Below the pieces are notes generated by a model that did no database searches, was not told where the DNA came from, and worked only from the letters and a program-made list of their open reading frames with translations. This document shows positions 24,672-33,401 of a DNA stretch of 64,000 bases, piece after piece. The stretch comes from Desulforamulus ruminis DSM 2154 (GTDB lineage: Bacteria > Bacillota > Desulfotomaculia > Desulfotomaculales > Desulfotomaculaceae). A program made the translations under genes and the position numbers. Position 1 is the stretch's first letter. Every line of letters begins with the position of its first letter. The stretch is from assembly GCF_000215085.1 (NCBI RefSeq), contig NC_015589.1, positions 3,905,015 to 3,969,014 on the forward strand. The letters run 5' to 3'.

Positions 24672-25826
24672 ATGCAAAAGCAAAATAAGCTATTTATCGC
24701 TCAGTCCGGGGGCCCTACGGCGGTGATCAACAGTTCGCTAGCCGGCATTATCGCTGCTGCCCAGAATAGCGGTGTAATAGCGGGAATTTACGGTTTGTTC
24801 AACGGCTTAGAAGGGGCCTTAAAAGAGGAAATCGTTGATTTGACCCACTTGTCCAGGCAAGAAATTCAACTTTTACGGCATACACCAGCCGCTGCCCTAG
24901 GCGGAAGTAGGTATATTATGAAGGAAGAAGATTACCGGCAGGCAGTACGCTTTTTGGAAAAGCAGGGTGCCGGGCATTTTCTTTTCATTGGCGGTAACGG
25001 AACTATGGGAACGTGCCATAAATTGAAGCAAGTTGCGGAGGAAATGGGCGTTGCCATGACCGTTAATGGAGTACCCAAGACCATAGACAATGACTTGGTT
25101 GGCCTGGATCATGCCCCCGGCTACGCCAGTGCGGCCCGGTACGTAGCCTTAGCGGTTAAAGCCCAGGGTGCCGATTTGAGATCCATGCGTACCTTTGAAC
25201 AAGTAAGAATTATTGAAACCATGGGCAGGGCGGTGGGCTGGCTAGCTGCCGCCTCGGCGCTGGCTCAAGAGCATCCGGAAGATCCGCCTCATCTTGTCTA
25301 TCTGCCGGAGGTCCCCTTAGCCATCAATGACTTTCTTGAAGATGTTCAAAAAATGTATCGGCGCCATGGCTATGTGGTAGCCGTTGTGGGAGAAGGCATG
25401 AAAGACGTAAATGGACACCCTATCGGCTGTGAACAGTTCCAGAACGAGGAGGGCACCCGTCCGGTTATTGTGGGGGCATCAGAGCACCTGTCTAAACTGG
25501 TTAAAAGCCGGTTAGGGCTGGTAGCCCGAAGCCAAAATCTGGGGATGACCCAACGCAGTTTCTCCGAATGTGTCTCTTTGTTTGATGAAGAATTCGCCTA
25601 TGAATGCGGGCGGGCGGCCTTCCTGGCCTCAATGGAAGGAAAAAAGGGACGTATGATTTGGCAAGACGGCGATCTTCCCTTGAAAAAAGTTGCGGGGTTG
25701 GTACAGACCTATCCGAATTATTTTTATGATATGGGCAAAAAGCAGCCGACGAGCGCTTTTCACCAATGGTTGTCCCCACTAATAGGTTCCATGCCCTCTT
25801 ATTTTAATATTCATCTTAAGGACTGA
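24672..25826 (+). CDS. 6-phosphofructokinase-family sugar kinase (PPi-type motifs)
   Basis: A 384-residue PfkA-superfamily kinase. Motifs are SGGPTAVIN at the N terminus, IGGNGTMG (107-111 is GGNGT where many PFKs have GGDGS), PKTIDND at 135-141 and ETMGR near 182-186 for sugar phosphate binding. The Lys in PKTIDND is typical of pyrophosphate-dependent or group III enzymes; classic ATP enzymes have Gly there. The ATG at 24672 has GAGGGTG 8 bases before it; a longer frame from 24600 lacks a site. In this locus it probably phosphorylates the ketose made by the isomerase, before aldolase cleavage. A housekeeping PFK role is less likely given the operator-like motifs. Confidence 0.85.
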   Translation: MQKQNKLFIAQSGGPTAVINSSLAGIIAAAQNSGVIAGIYGLFNGLEGALKEEIVDLTHLSRQEIQLLRHTPAAALGGSRYIMKEEDYRQAVRFLEKQGAGHFLFIGGNGTMGTCHKLKQVAEEMGVAMTVNGVPKTIDNDLVGLDHAPGYASAARYVALAVKAQGADLRSMRTFEQVRIIETMGRAVGWLAAASALAQEHPEDPPHLVYLPEVPLAINDFLEDVQKMYRRHGYVVAVVGEGMKDVNGHPIGCEQFQNEEGTRPVIVGASEHLSKLVKSRLGLVARSQNLGMTQRSFSECVSLFDEEFAYECGRAAFLASMEGKKGRMIWQDGDLPLKKVAGLVQTYPNYFYDMGKKQPTSAFHQWLSPLIGSMPSYFNIHLKD

Positions 25827-26030
25827 CTGCAAGCTCGCCTTTTGTTCCGCAGACGGCAAACATATTGACCATTTAAACCCCGGCTATAAATGTTTCAATA
25901 ATAAGGGCAGAAAAATAACCGATCTTATTTTAGAAGTTACTGAAAAATTATCTTTGCCATCTCTACGAGTACCCTAAACCATAGATTCTTCATTCCGTTC
26001 AGAATGACCAAGCAGCATGTAATTATAAGC

Positions 26031-26056
26031 GGCTGCTTTTTCAGCAGCCTCTATTT
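26031..26056 (+). terminator. Candidate terminator after the kinase gene
   Basis: GGCTGCT (26031-26037) pairs with AGCAGCC (26043-26049) and is followed by TCTATTTCT. It is rather far (about 200 bases) from the kinase stop codon. Confidence 0.5.
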
Positions 26057-26133
26057 CTATGGCAAGCCTCCTCTCATTCTCACCGCATCTCCGCTCCCTT
26101 ATGAATTTTACTTGGCATACATTTCTTTCTATA

Positions 26134-26163
26134 TTGTCCTGCTAACTAAATTAGGTGTATAAT
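26134..26163 (+). promoter_or_regulatory. Promoter of the NhaC-like gene
   Basis: TTGTCC (26134-26139) and TATAAT (26158-26163) are separated by 18 bases. No copy of the GTAATATTAC motif is nearby, so this gene is probably outside the sugar regulon. Confidence 0.6.
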
Positions 26164-26198
26164 TCAGTAGAAATTTCTAATATAAGACGAGGGCAGCG

Positions 26199-27602
26199 AT
26201 GAATTCAGAAGGCAAACATAGGGCACCAACTTTTTGGGAAGCAACCATAACCTTTGTTATTAGCTTGGCAATTTTAGTGACCTCAAGTATATCTGCGATG
26301 GATATGCATACCCCGTTGCTGGCGGTTATTATACTCAGCGGCCTATTGGGGGTCTATACAGGGCACAGGTGGAGGGATGTGGAACCAAGTTTGGTTTCGG
26401 GTATCACCAGTTGTGCCCCGGCCTTATATTTCTTAATTTGTATTGGAGCTACCATTGGTATATGGATTGAAGCAGGCATTATCCCGGCATTTGTAAGTTA
26501 TGGACTGGTCTGGCTAAAGCCAGCCTTCTTTTATGCCGGAGCCTGTTTATTTACTGCCATGATTGCCGCGCTTTCTACCTCGGGCGGCGCAATGGGTACG
26601 GTGGGAGTGGCGCTAATGGTTATTGCCCATGGTATTGGGGCGGACCTTTACGTCACATCCGGAGCATTAATCTCAGGGGCTGTAATGGGTCAACTGATTT
26701 CACCCATTAACGACATGCTGCCCCTGGCCCTAGCCCAGGGCGCCCGGTTAAATGAAACCATTAAGCTATTTATGGTGCGACTGCTTCCACCTTTTTTATT
26801 GGTGGAAGTTTTGTACTTGGTCTATGGCTACTTTGTAGGTTTTCCCCAGGCCTCTATCAACAGTGGTTTAATCATTGATGCCATCCGGCAGCATTTTTTT
26901 ATCAGTCCCGTAATATTTCTGCCGGTCATTTTGCTTTTTCTGCTTATCGCCCGGGGAACTCCTACGGTACCGGTACTGATGATCAATTTAATCGTTTCTT
27001 CCCTTTTTGCTTATGTTTTTCAGGGTGCCGGCTTAGCAGAAATATTTCGTGCCATGAGCCACGGATACATCCCTCCGGCAGACCAGGAAATCATGCAAAT
27101 CTTTGCCCGGGGTGGCATCACGCCTTTCGGCAGTATTATGCAATTAACCATGATGGCCTCCATTTGGGCTGCATTATTGAAAAAAATTGGTGCTTTGGAT
27201 GCGATCTTTGTCAAACTTATCTCCCTGCCCCTGCTCCAGAAAAAACTTGGCCTGCAAAGTCATTTACTCAGCGTGTTTATTTCCATTTGCACCTGTGCGG
27301 TAATCCCGGCAATCATTATTTCCGGAGAACTGCTGAAGGGCAAGTACCAGGAAGAAGGCCGGCCCATAGAAGAACTTTACCGAAATGTCATTGCCTCGGG
27401 TATTATCGTTTCGCCCTTAATTCCTTGGACCAATATTTACTTTTACAATGCAGGTATTTTAGGTATGAACCTCATCCCGGCCTTCCCTTATTTCTGGTTC
27501 GCTCTCGTATACTTTGCCTGGTTGATCATTCTAGGTTTACGAGACAAGGTACTAGGCCATGGCAAGCATGGTATTTCAGAAAAAACTGCCCTTGAAGAAT
27601 AA
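26199..27602 (+). CDS. NhaC-family Na+/H+ antiporter
   Basis: A 467-residue membrane protein with about 11-12 hydrophobic segments. The core motif AALSTSGGAMGTVGVAL and the segment MGQLISPINDMLPLALAQGA match the NhaC family, which exchanges Na+ for H+ or, in MleN, malate and lactate. It follows the sugar locus in the same direction but has its own promoter. Its exact exchange substrates cannot be told; a carboxylate-coupled exchange is possible. Confidence 0.85.
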   Translation: MNSEGKHRAPTFWEATITFVISLAILVTSSISAMDMHTPLLAVIILSGLLGVYTGHRWRDVEPSLVSGITSCAPALYFLICIGATIGIWIEAGIIPAFVSYGLVWLKPAFFYAGACLFTAMIAALSTSGGAMGTVGVALMVIAHGIGADLYVTSGALISGAVMGQLISPINDMLPLALAQGARLNETIKLFMVRLLPPFLLVEVLYLVYGYFVGFPQASINSGLIIDAIRQHFFISPVIFLPVILLFLLIARGTPTVPVLMINLIVSSLFAYVFQGAGLAEIFRAMSHGYIPPADQEIMQIFARGGITPFGSIMQLTMMASIWAALLKKIGALDAIFVKLISLPLLQKKLGLQSHLLSVFISICTCAVIPAIIISGELLKGKYQEEGRPIEELYRNVIASGIIVSPLIPWTNIYFYNAGILGMNLIPAFPYFWFALVYFAWLIILGLRDKVLGHGKHGISEKTALEE

Positions 27603-27604
27603 AC

Positions 27605-27640
27605 GCAATCCCCCTGGCAGCTCTGCCAGGGGGATTGCGC
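27605..27640. terminator. Strong bidirectional terminator between nhaC-like and csaA
   Basis: A 16-bp perfect stem (27605-27620 with 27625-27640) has a 4-base loop. T-rich sequence follows on both sides (TGTTATTCT on plus; TTTATTCTTC on minus). It separates two convergent genes. Confidence 0.88.
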
Positions 27641-27664
27641 TGTTATTCTAACTAAAACTATCTA

Positions 27665-27997
27665 TCACCCAATCGGTGTTCCATCAGGTAGTTTAAAATC
27701 AGGCTTTAATAGAACTACATCCCCCTTTTCGGGTATTCCTCCAAGAACTAATACCTCTGAATTAAACCCGGCTATACGACGCGGAGGAAAATTGACTACC
27801 CCGATTACTTGTTGCCCTATAATATCTTCAGCCGTATATCTTTTTGTAATTTGTGCACTAGACGCTTTTATTCCGATTTCTTGTCCAAAATCAATCTCAA
27901 GTTTAATAGCGGGTACTTTTGCTTTTGCGAAAAACTCCGCTTTAATAATTGTTCCGACACGAATATCCAATTTCAAAAAATCATCAATCGTTGCCAT
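27665..27997 (-). CDS. csaA: CsaA tRNA-binding/chaperone-like protein
   Basis: A 110-residue single-domain OB-fold protein of the EMAP/Trbp111 type. Recognisable segments are [25 protein letters not shown] and [12 protein letters not shown]. CsaA forms dimers that bind tRNA and has been linked to protein export in Bacillus. The ATG at 27997 is preferred to that at 27991+12, because GAGG then lies 9 bases upstream. It is a single gene between convergent nhaC-like and divergent araC genes. Confidence 0.93.
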   Translation of the reverse strand: MATIDDFLKLDIRVGTIIKAEFFAKAKVPAIKLEIDFGQEIGIKASSAQITKRYTAEDIIGQQVIGVVNFPPRRIAGFNSEVLVLGGIPEKGDVVLLKPDFKLPDGTPIG

Positions 27998-28172
27998 AAA
28001 CATTCACCTCATCTTTTGTCTTTTCTTCCCATGCCTAGGAATGGTCATCAAACCTAGGATTGCAATGATAAGCCGAAGATCTGATGTAATAATATCACCA
28101 TTTTTATTTTATTTGTGTAACTATATCTTTAATTTATATGGAAATATCGTCACCAGAAAGGATTTGGCTAAA

Positions 28173-29066
28173 ATGGAGAAGCAATTGCACGAAACCATTT
28201 TATATCCCGATGTTTCATTTCCATACATCATGTACACCCATACCATTCATAGAAGTATTCCTGAAGGTAGAGGATTTAACGATTTACATTGGCATGAAGA
28301 ACTACAAATCACTTTGGTTACTAAAGGAAAACTGGTTATACAAGTTAATGGGATTAATCATGAATTAGAAACGGGGCAGGCAATTTTAATTAATAAGGGC
28401 ATCCTTCACGTTACTACGAATCTGACACATAACGGTCAATATGTTAGTTTTAATTTTCCGGCGAAACTGCTGGCCTTCTACGCAGATAGTGCCATGGAAA
28501 AAAATTATGTATTACCTTATACAAACTCTTCCTCGGTATCACTAGTAATCAAGGGAAAAGTTGCATGGGAAAGTCAAGTACTAGAAATGCTTTGGGATAT
28601 GAAAAAAAATTTTGATATGAAAAAGAACTGGGGATGGGAATATGAAGTTTCTATCAAAACTGTACAATTATGGTTTACCTTAATTTCTAACATTTCGCTC
28701 TCTTCTGAGGAAGCACCTAAATACTTAAAGCTGCAGCGGGAAAGACTTCAATTAATGCTCAGCTTCATCCATCAGAACTATTCAAATAATCTAACACTGC
28801 AAGAGATTGCTGATGCAGCCCACCTAAGTGTTTCGGAATGCACTCGGAGTTTTAAGAAAACAATTCATATGACGCCTTACGACTACTTAATTAAATACCG
28901 TATCAAAAAAAGCAGCGAGTTATTAATTTCAACAGATTATACAATAACCGAAATAGCCCACAGAGTGGGCTTCAATCATGCCAATCACTTCATTCAGTCT
29001 TTTAAAAAATATCATAAAAGAACACCTAAAGATTTCCGGAAATTTAGAAATGAATTCAATGATTAA
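28173..29066 (+). CDS. AraC-family regulator with cupin sensor domain
   Basis: A 297-residue regulator. An N-terminal cupin-like domain (about 20-130) includes LHWHEELQITLVTKGKL. The C-terminal AraC DNA-binding domain (about 195-295) has both helix-turn-helix units: LTLQEIADAAHLSVSECTRS and YTITEIAHRVGFNHANHF. AGAAAGG lies about 10 bases before the ATG at 28173; the frame stays open further upstream but lacks a site there. It is divergent from csaA and the target is unclear. Lower GC and many Asn/Lys codons set it apart from its neighbours, hinting at recent gain. Confidence 0.9.
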   Translation: MEKQLHETILYPDVSFPYIMYTHTIHRSIPEGRGFNDLHWHEELQITLVTKGKLVIQVNGINHELETGQAILINKGILHVTTNLTHNGQYVSFNFPAKLLAFYADSAMEKNYVLPYTNSSSVSLVIKGKVAWESQVLEMLWDMKKNFDMKKNWGWEYEVSIKTVQLWFTLISNISLSSEEAPKYLKLQRERLQLMLSFIHQNYSNNLTLQEIADAAHLSVSECTRSFKKTIHMTPYDYLIKYRIKKSSELLISTDYTITEIAHRVGFNHANHFIQSFKKYHKRTPKDFRKFRNEFND

Positions 29067-29171
29067 GGAGTCAACCTATTTGAGTAACGGAAACACTACG
29101 TTTAACAGGTTCTCCGTATCACTCAGCAACTAAACCGAAATTTGTGAAATAAAAATAACCTGTTAAGTATC

Positions 29172-29196
29172 AGAGACACCTTCTAAGGATGTCTCT
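29172..29196. terminator. Candidate terminator between araC-like and clpP-like genes
   Basis: AGAGACA pairs with TGTCTCT around a 10-11 base loop, between two convergent genes. The T runs are weak, so this is tentative. Confidence 0.5.
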
Positions 29197-29234
29197 ATCA
29201 ATCATTGTATGTATATATAGCAATTTACCTGATT

Positions 29235-29822
29235 TTATTTTTTTATCATCACAGCGTCAATAAGCCCATATTCCTTTGCCTCTTCTGCCGTCATGTAATA
29301 GTCTCTCTCCATGTTCCTTTTAATCCTTTCCAACGGCTGTCCGGTCAATTCACTATACAACCTGTTCAACTTCTCTTTTGTTCTCTGCATCCATTCAGCA
29401 TGTATTTTTATATCTGTAGCCTGTCCTTTGATTCCGCCTTCCATCCATGGCTGGTGAATCAATATCTCACTGTTGGGTAATGCAAATCTTTTTCCTTTTG
29501 CACCGGCCGTTAGTAAAAAGGAGCCTGCACTTGCCGCCATTCCTACACAGATCGTCGATACATCCGGCTTGATATGCTGCATTGTATCATAAATGGCAAA
29601 ACCAGCGGTAATAGATCCTCCAGGACTGTTAATATAGAAATGAATATCCTTTTCAGGATCTGAAGCTTCCAAAAACAGCATCTGGGCGATAATCAAACTG
29701 GCGGATGTATCATTGACGGTATCGCTCAACATGATAATCCTGTCATTCAATAACCTTGAATATATATCATAAGAACGCTCTCCACGGTTTGTCTGTTCGA
29801 TAACCATTGGCACCATACTCAT
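29235..29822 (-). CDS. clpP: ATP-dependent Clp protease proteolytic subunit (stand-alone paralog)
   Basis: A 195-residue serine peptidase of the ClpP family. The catalytic triad is Ser98 (GMAASAGS), His123 (ILIHQP) and Asp174 (ERDYYM). The substrate-loop GGSITAG is intact. ClpP forms a tetradecameric chamber that works with ClpX, ClpA or ClpC ATPases. The usual clpP lies next to clpX and tig, but here no ATPase gene adjoins, so this is probably an extra copy. AAGGAGTG precedes the ATG well. Confidence 0.93.
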   Translation of the reverse strand: MSMVPMVIEQTNRGERSYDIYSRLLNDRIIMLSDTVNDTSASLIIAQMLFLEASDPEKDIHFYINSPGGSITAGFAIYDTMQHIKPDVSTICVGMAASAGSFLLTAGAKGKRFALPNSEILIHQPWMEGGIKGQATDIKIHAEWMQRTKEKLNRLYSELTGQPLERIKRNMERDYYMTAEEAKEYGLIDAVMIKK

Positions 29823-29870
29823 ACGATCACTCCTTTAGCAGTGAGATGCCCTGTTTTCATAAATGATTTC

Positions 29871-30284
29871 TTAAGCAGCTCTACACAATGTGGTATTACT
29901 TGAAGAAGAGCCATTTGAACCTTTTATAAACGTCCCCGCTTTTCCACATCTGGAAATTTTCCTGCTAGTATTTCTGTAATCTCTCGGGCTTGCACCATAT
30001 AATTTTTTAAAGGCCCTGGAAAAGGACTCTTCCGAACTAAATTGATATTTAAAAGCGATATTCGTGATTTTCTCATCTGTTTCTGCTAGTTCCATTGCAG
30101 CCTCAGATAATCTCCTCTTTCTTACATAGTCCATTACCGATGTTCCGACGGTTTTATGAAAGAGCCTATGGAAATGAAATTGGGAAAAATGTGACTGCCT
30201 GGCAATTTCGCTCAATTTAATATTCTCGCACAAGTTCTTTTCAATATAGTCAATTGAGTTTTGGATTTGCAGCTTAGAGTTCAT
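29871..30284 (-). CDS. Small AraC-type DNA-binding protein
   Basis: A 137-residue protein holding only the two-unit AraC helix-turn-helix domain (about residues 5-105: IKLSEIARQSHFSQFHFHRLF and KITNIAFKYQFSSEESFSRAF). In most relatives this domain leads a GyrI-like effector domain of about 160 residues; here it ends in a short Ser/Gly/Cys-rich tail (GSNGSSSSNT). This may be a natural short form or a truncated gene. ATG at 30284 is chosen because GAGGGGG precedes it by 6 bases. It lies about 50 bases upstream of clpP in the same direction. Confidence 0.8.
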   Translation of the reverse strand: MNSKLQIQNSIDYIEKNLCENIKLSEIARQSHFSQFHFHRLFHKTVGTSVMDYVRKRRLSEAAMELAETDEKITNIAFKYQFSSEESFSRAFKKLYGASPRDYRNTSRKISRCGKAGTFIKGSNGSSSSNTTLCRAA

Positions 30285-30449
30285 AGGATTCCCCCTCAAT
30301 ATGTTTTCCGGTATATTATATAAAATGTTTAACGAAATTACCTAACATTCCTTGCTAACATCATCGGCTGCTGGCAGTGCCAGTTCTTTCATCAAAAATT
30401 ACGATGGAATTTATTTTTTAGCCGGTCTCACTAATATTCACCTATAAAC

Positions 30450-30929
30450 TCATTTGTGATACGGTTCATTCCTTATAATTTTAAACCAGCGATAAATCTG
30501 CTCCACTAAAAGAAGCCGCACCAATTGGTGGGGAAAGGTCATATTGGACAAGGACAACAGCAAATGGGCCCGTTCTCTCAGGGAATCGGCCAGCCCCAGG
30601 GATCCGCCGATGATAAAAGTAATGTCGCTGTGGCCGGATAAGGCACTTTTCTCCATTCTGGCGGCCATTTCTTCGGAGGAGAGCATTTTCCCTCTGGGAT
30701 CCAGGACAATGAGATAGGTCCCTTCCCGAAGGCGTTTGGCCAGTTTATCCGCTTCTTTCTGCCGGACCTGATCTTCCACAGCCCGGGGAGCATTTTCCGG
30801 ACAGGGTTCATCCGGCACTTCCAGTATCTCCAATTTGGCATAGGGACCCAATCGTTTACTGTATTCTTTTACCCCGTCCACCAGGTATTTCTCTTTTAGT
30901 TTACCAACAGATAAAATGGTAATTTTCAT
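30450..30929 (-). CDS. rlmH: 23S rRNA pseudouridine1915 N3-methyltransferase RlmH
   Basis: A 159-residue SPOUT-family methyltransferase. The knotted SAM-binding part shows LIVLDPRGK, FIIGGSLGL and the invariant C-terminal segment LLLVEQIYRWFKIIRNEPYHK-like ending (here the last residues are EPYHK). It methylates a pseudouridine in helix 69 of 23S rRNA on the assembled ribosome. Its length is standard. It lies 87 bases after murA's start side, separated from murA by a terminator hairpin. Confidence 0.96.
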   Translation of the reverse strand: MKITILSVGKLKEKYLVDGVKEYSKRLGPYAKLEILEVPDEPCPENAPRAVEDQVRQKEADKLAKRLREGTYLIVLDPRGKMLSSEEMAARMEKSALSGHSDITFIIGGSLGLADSLRERAHLLLSLSNMTFPHQLVRLLLVEQIYRWFKIIRNEPYHK

Positions 30930-30960
30930 ATTTGCTCCTTATTCCTTGATATCAATGATT

Positions 30961-30990
30961 AATAAAGGCGTGCCGCCGGCACGCCTTTAT
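30961..30990 (-). terminator. Terminator after murA
   Basis: A GC-rich stem (ATAAAGGCGTGCC with GGCACGCCTTTAT, 30962-30990) is followed on the minus strand by TAATCATTG; T run is short, but the stem is strong. Confidence 0.75.
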
Positions 30991-31016
30991 CGTTAGCTTT
31001 TCATTATTTACAGGTT

Positions 31017-32276
31017 TTATGCCCTGCGAATGCAGGCCCCCAGATGGTTTAGCTTTTGTTCGATACCGGCGTAACCCCGATCCACAAACTGAATGTGGCC
31101 AATTTCGGTTTCTCCCCGGGCCATCAGCCCGCTAATAACCAATGCCGCACCGGCCCTCAGGTCGGAAGCCTTGACCTGGGTCCCCTGCAAAAAGGGAACA
31201 CCCTCAATGACAGCCATGCGGCCTTCCACTTTAATGTTGGCCCCCATCCGTTTTAACTCATCGGCCACCCGGAAACGATTCTCAAAAATATTTTCAATAA
31301 TAATACTGGTTCCCGGAACAGTTGAAAGAAGCGCCATCATTTGGGACTGCATGTCCGTTGGAAAACCCGGGTAGGGCATGGTCTTAATATCAATATTCCT
31401 AGCCTCAATGCCTTCGGCTTTAATATGGATGGAATCTTCTCCTTCAATCACTTCCACATTGGCTTCACGGAGCTTGGCGCTCAGGGGCTCCAGGTGACGG
31501 GGAATCACATTCTCCAGCAGCACATCTCCACGGGTGGCGGCAGCGGCTACCATAAAAGTTCCTGCCTCAATGCGGTCAGGAATAATGGAATAGCGTCCCC
31601 CTTTCAACCGGGGAACCCCCTCGATTTTAATCAGGTCCGTACCGGCCCCCCGGACTCTGGCACCCAGGGAATTTAAAAAGTTGGCCAAATCCACGATCTC
31701 CGGTTCCTTGGCTACGTTCTCAATAACGGTCTGCCCTTCCGCCAGCACAGCAGCCATCATAATGTTTTCGGTGGCTCCCACACTGGGGAAATCCAAATAT
31801 ACACGGGTGCCTTTAAATCCTTTAGACTTACAGCTTCCCCGGACAGCCCCCCGTTCCAGGCTTAAGTCGGCGCCCAGGGCCACCAGTCCCTTAAAATGCA
31901 GATCCATGGGACGGACACCAATGTTACAGCCGCCGGGCAGAGATACATTGGCTTTCCCATAACGGGCCAGCATGGGCCCCAAAAGCAGATTGGAAGCTCG
32001 CAGTTGTTTTACAAGATTATAAGGAGCTTCTTCCACCACCTGGTCCGGGCTTTTTAAGGACAGAATGTCCTCCCCCAGCCAGCGCACTTTAGCTCCCATG
32101 GTTCCTATTATTTCTAAAATGATTCGCACATCACTGATATCCGGCACATTCTCTAAAATAACCTCATCTTCTGCCAGTAAAGCTCCACACAGAAGCGCGA
32201 GGGAAGCGTTCTTAGCACCACTGACCCTTACCTTGCCACGGAGCGGGTGCCCTCCTTCGATTATGAGTTTATCCAA
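31017..32276 (-). CDS. murA: UDP-N-acetylglucosamine 1-carboxyvinyltransferase
   Basis: A 419-residue enzyme of full normal length. It adds enolpyruvate from PEP to UDP-GlcNAc, the first step of peptidoglycan synthesis, in the cytoplasm. Signature parts are SGAKNASLALLCG at the N terminus, the active-site Cys in PGGCNIGVRP (the residue attacked by fosfomycin) and PGFPTDMQSQ. Clostridia and Bacilli often have two MurA copies; which one this is cannot be told here. It is separated from the peptidase-MA gene upstream by about 100 bases. Confidence 0.96.
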   Translation of the reverse strand: MDKLIIEGGHPLRGKVRVSGAKNASLALLCGALLAEDEVILENVPDISDVRIILEIIGTMGAKVRWLGEDILSLKSPDQVVEEAPYNLVKQLRASNLLLGPMLARYGKANVSLPGGCNIGVRPMDLHFKGLVALGADLSLERGAVRGSCKSKGFKGTRVYLDFPSVGATENIMMAAVLAEGQTVIENVAKEPEIVDLANFLNSLGARVRGAGTDLIKIEGVPRLKGGRYSIIPDRIEAGTFMVAAAATRGDVLLENVIPRHLEPLSAKLREANVEVIEGEDSIHIKAEGIEARNIDIKTMPYPGFPTDMQSQMMALLSTVPGTSIIIENIFENRFRVADELKRMGANIKVEGRMAVIEGVPFLQGTQVKASDLRAGAALVISGLMARGETEIGHIQFVDRGYAGIEQKLNHLGACIRRA

Positions 32277-32382
32277 CGATTTTTTGCCCTCCTAAAATGA
32301 TTCGCTCCCCAAATCTGATTTAAATATATTCTCTTTGAATCGAGGAAATTCCTGCCTTGGTGGTAAATACCAGCTAAAAGTC

Positions 32383-33291
32383 CTACAATTGATTTAAACT
32401 TTCTTTCTCCATGGCCCACTTTTGATAAGCCGCCTCAAAGGTTGGCATATCCATACCCAATAAAGAAGGAATGGCCTTGTCGGTTTTCTTCCCTTCCGCA
32501 AGGAGCTGGAGCAAAGAACGCAGGGATTCTTCCCCGTAAACCTCGGCAATATAACGGACGGCCAGGTAGGATTGACGATAAGCCAGCGCCTGATTGGGCA
32601 AACGATCAAAATTCAGATCCATCTCACTCAAAGGGTAGAGAGTTTGTCCCAGCAGGGCCCCGGTTTCATCAAATTCAAAGCCGGTTAATTGGTATTCCTC
32701 ATACTGGGCCAGTCCTTCGGTAAGCCACCGGGTATAGTTGCCTCCGGTAATATAATCCACAACCAGATGCGTAAATTCGTGAGCCATGGGACCGTCCGTT
32801 TCAAATGCTTCCTTATACAAGGCTGAATTAGACTCTCCCACCCAAATATCCGGAGATAATACCCGGATCACGCCGGCCCAGTACACGCCCATGGCGCTCT
32901 CATCGGCCGGCCAGCCAAAATTACGGTTCAGTTCCGATCTGGAGGGATAGACAATGACCGGGATTTTCCCTTTGCCGGAGTACCCGTATTTGGACGCAAC
33001 AGGAGCATAGAAGCGTTCTGCGGTAGCCAGTACCAGTTCAGCATCCGAACGGTTATTCCCGGTATAGCGGACAATGAAATGTTGACCCTGCAGGGTTTCC
33101 ATATGGCGGGTTGTCCAAAGGGCCTTTTGTTTCAGCCCTTCCCGGAAAACATTGTAGGCAGCCGTACGGGCAACATTGGGCAACCGTACGAAAAAAATCG
33201 TCAGCAGGATCAATACGGTTAGAATAATGCCTAGATAACGGCTTGTCCTTGACCACTCGTACCCATAAAACAAAGATAATATACGAGGCAT
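32383..33291 (-). CDS. Membrane-anchored metallopeptidase (peptidase MA family)
   Basis: A 302-residue protein with one membrane helix near residues 17-34 and an outer domain. The zinc motif HEFTH (in MAHEFTHLVVDY) is in the gluzincin style of the peptidase MA-like family, with a further Glu in LTEGLAQYEEY. It is likely active outside the cell on surface proteins or the wall. GGGAGG lies upstream of the ATG. The AT-rich region before it (33301-33350) has a perfect 14-base palindrome at 33316-33329 that may be an operator. Confidence 0.82.
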   Translation of the reverse strand: MPRILSLFYGYEWSRTSRYLGIILTVLILLTIFFVRLPNVARTAAYNVFREGLKQKALWTTRHMETLQGQHFIVRYTGNNRSDAELVLATAERFYAPVASKYGYSGKGKIPVIVYPSRSELNRNFGWPADESAMGVYWAGVIRVLSPDIWVGESNSALYKEAFETDGPMAHEFTHLVVDYITGGNYTRWLTEGLAQYEEYQLTGFEFDETGALLGQTLYPLSEMDLNFDRLPNQALAYRQSYLAVRYIAEVYGEESLRSLLQLLAEGKKTDKAIPSLLGMDMPTFEAAYQKWAMEKESLNQL

Positions 33292-33375
33292 TTTAAGATA
33301 CCTCCCAACTAATTATATAACTAGTTATAATTATATAATTGTGGTCGGTTCAGTCCTACTGGTAATTTGTGCAAT

Positions 33376-33401
33376 TGAAAAGCCGGGTTATTGCCCGGCT
33401 T
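33376..33401 (-). terminator. Terminator overlapping the end of the TPR gene
   Basis: AAGCCGGG pairs with CCCGGCTT (33380-33387 with 33394-33401) and is followed on the minus strand by TTCAATTG. The stop codon of the TPR gene lies in the loop. Confidence 0.75.

Larger units (their letters stand above)
25827..26198. other. Gene-free stretch with possible coding remnant and terminator
   Basis: Bases about 25825-25977 can be read as some 50 codons without a stop (containing FCSADGKHIDHLNPGYKC) but with no start codon or ribosome site, so at best it is a gene remnant; I do not recognise the family. The words AGATTCTTCATTCC and TCAGAATGAC at 25984-26010 resemble a short palindromic repeat common in many bacterial genomes. 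A terminator candidate and the nhaC promoter occupy the rest. Confidence 0.3.

Noticed and set aside
25825..25977. Possible small gene after the kinase gene
   Set aside because: No start codon or ribosome site and no family recognised; kept only as a possible remnant.
27792..28172. N-terminal extension of the AraC-like protein
   Set aside because: It overlaps csaA on the other strand and has no ribosome site; a good site precedes the ATG at 28173.
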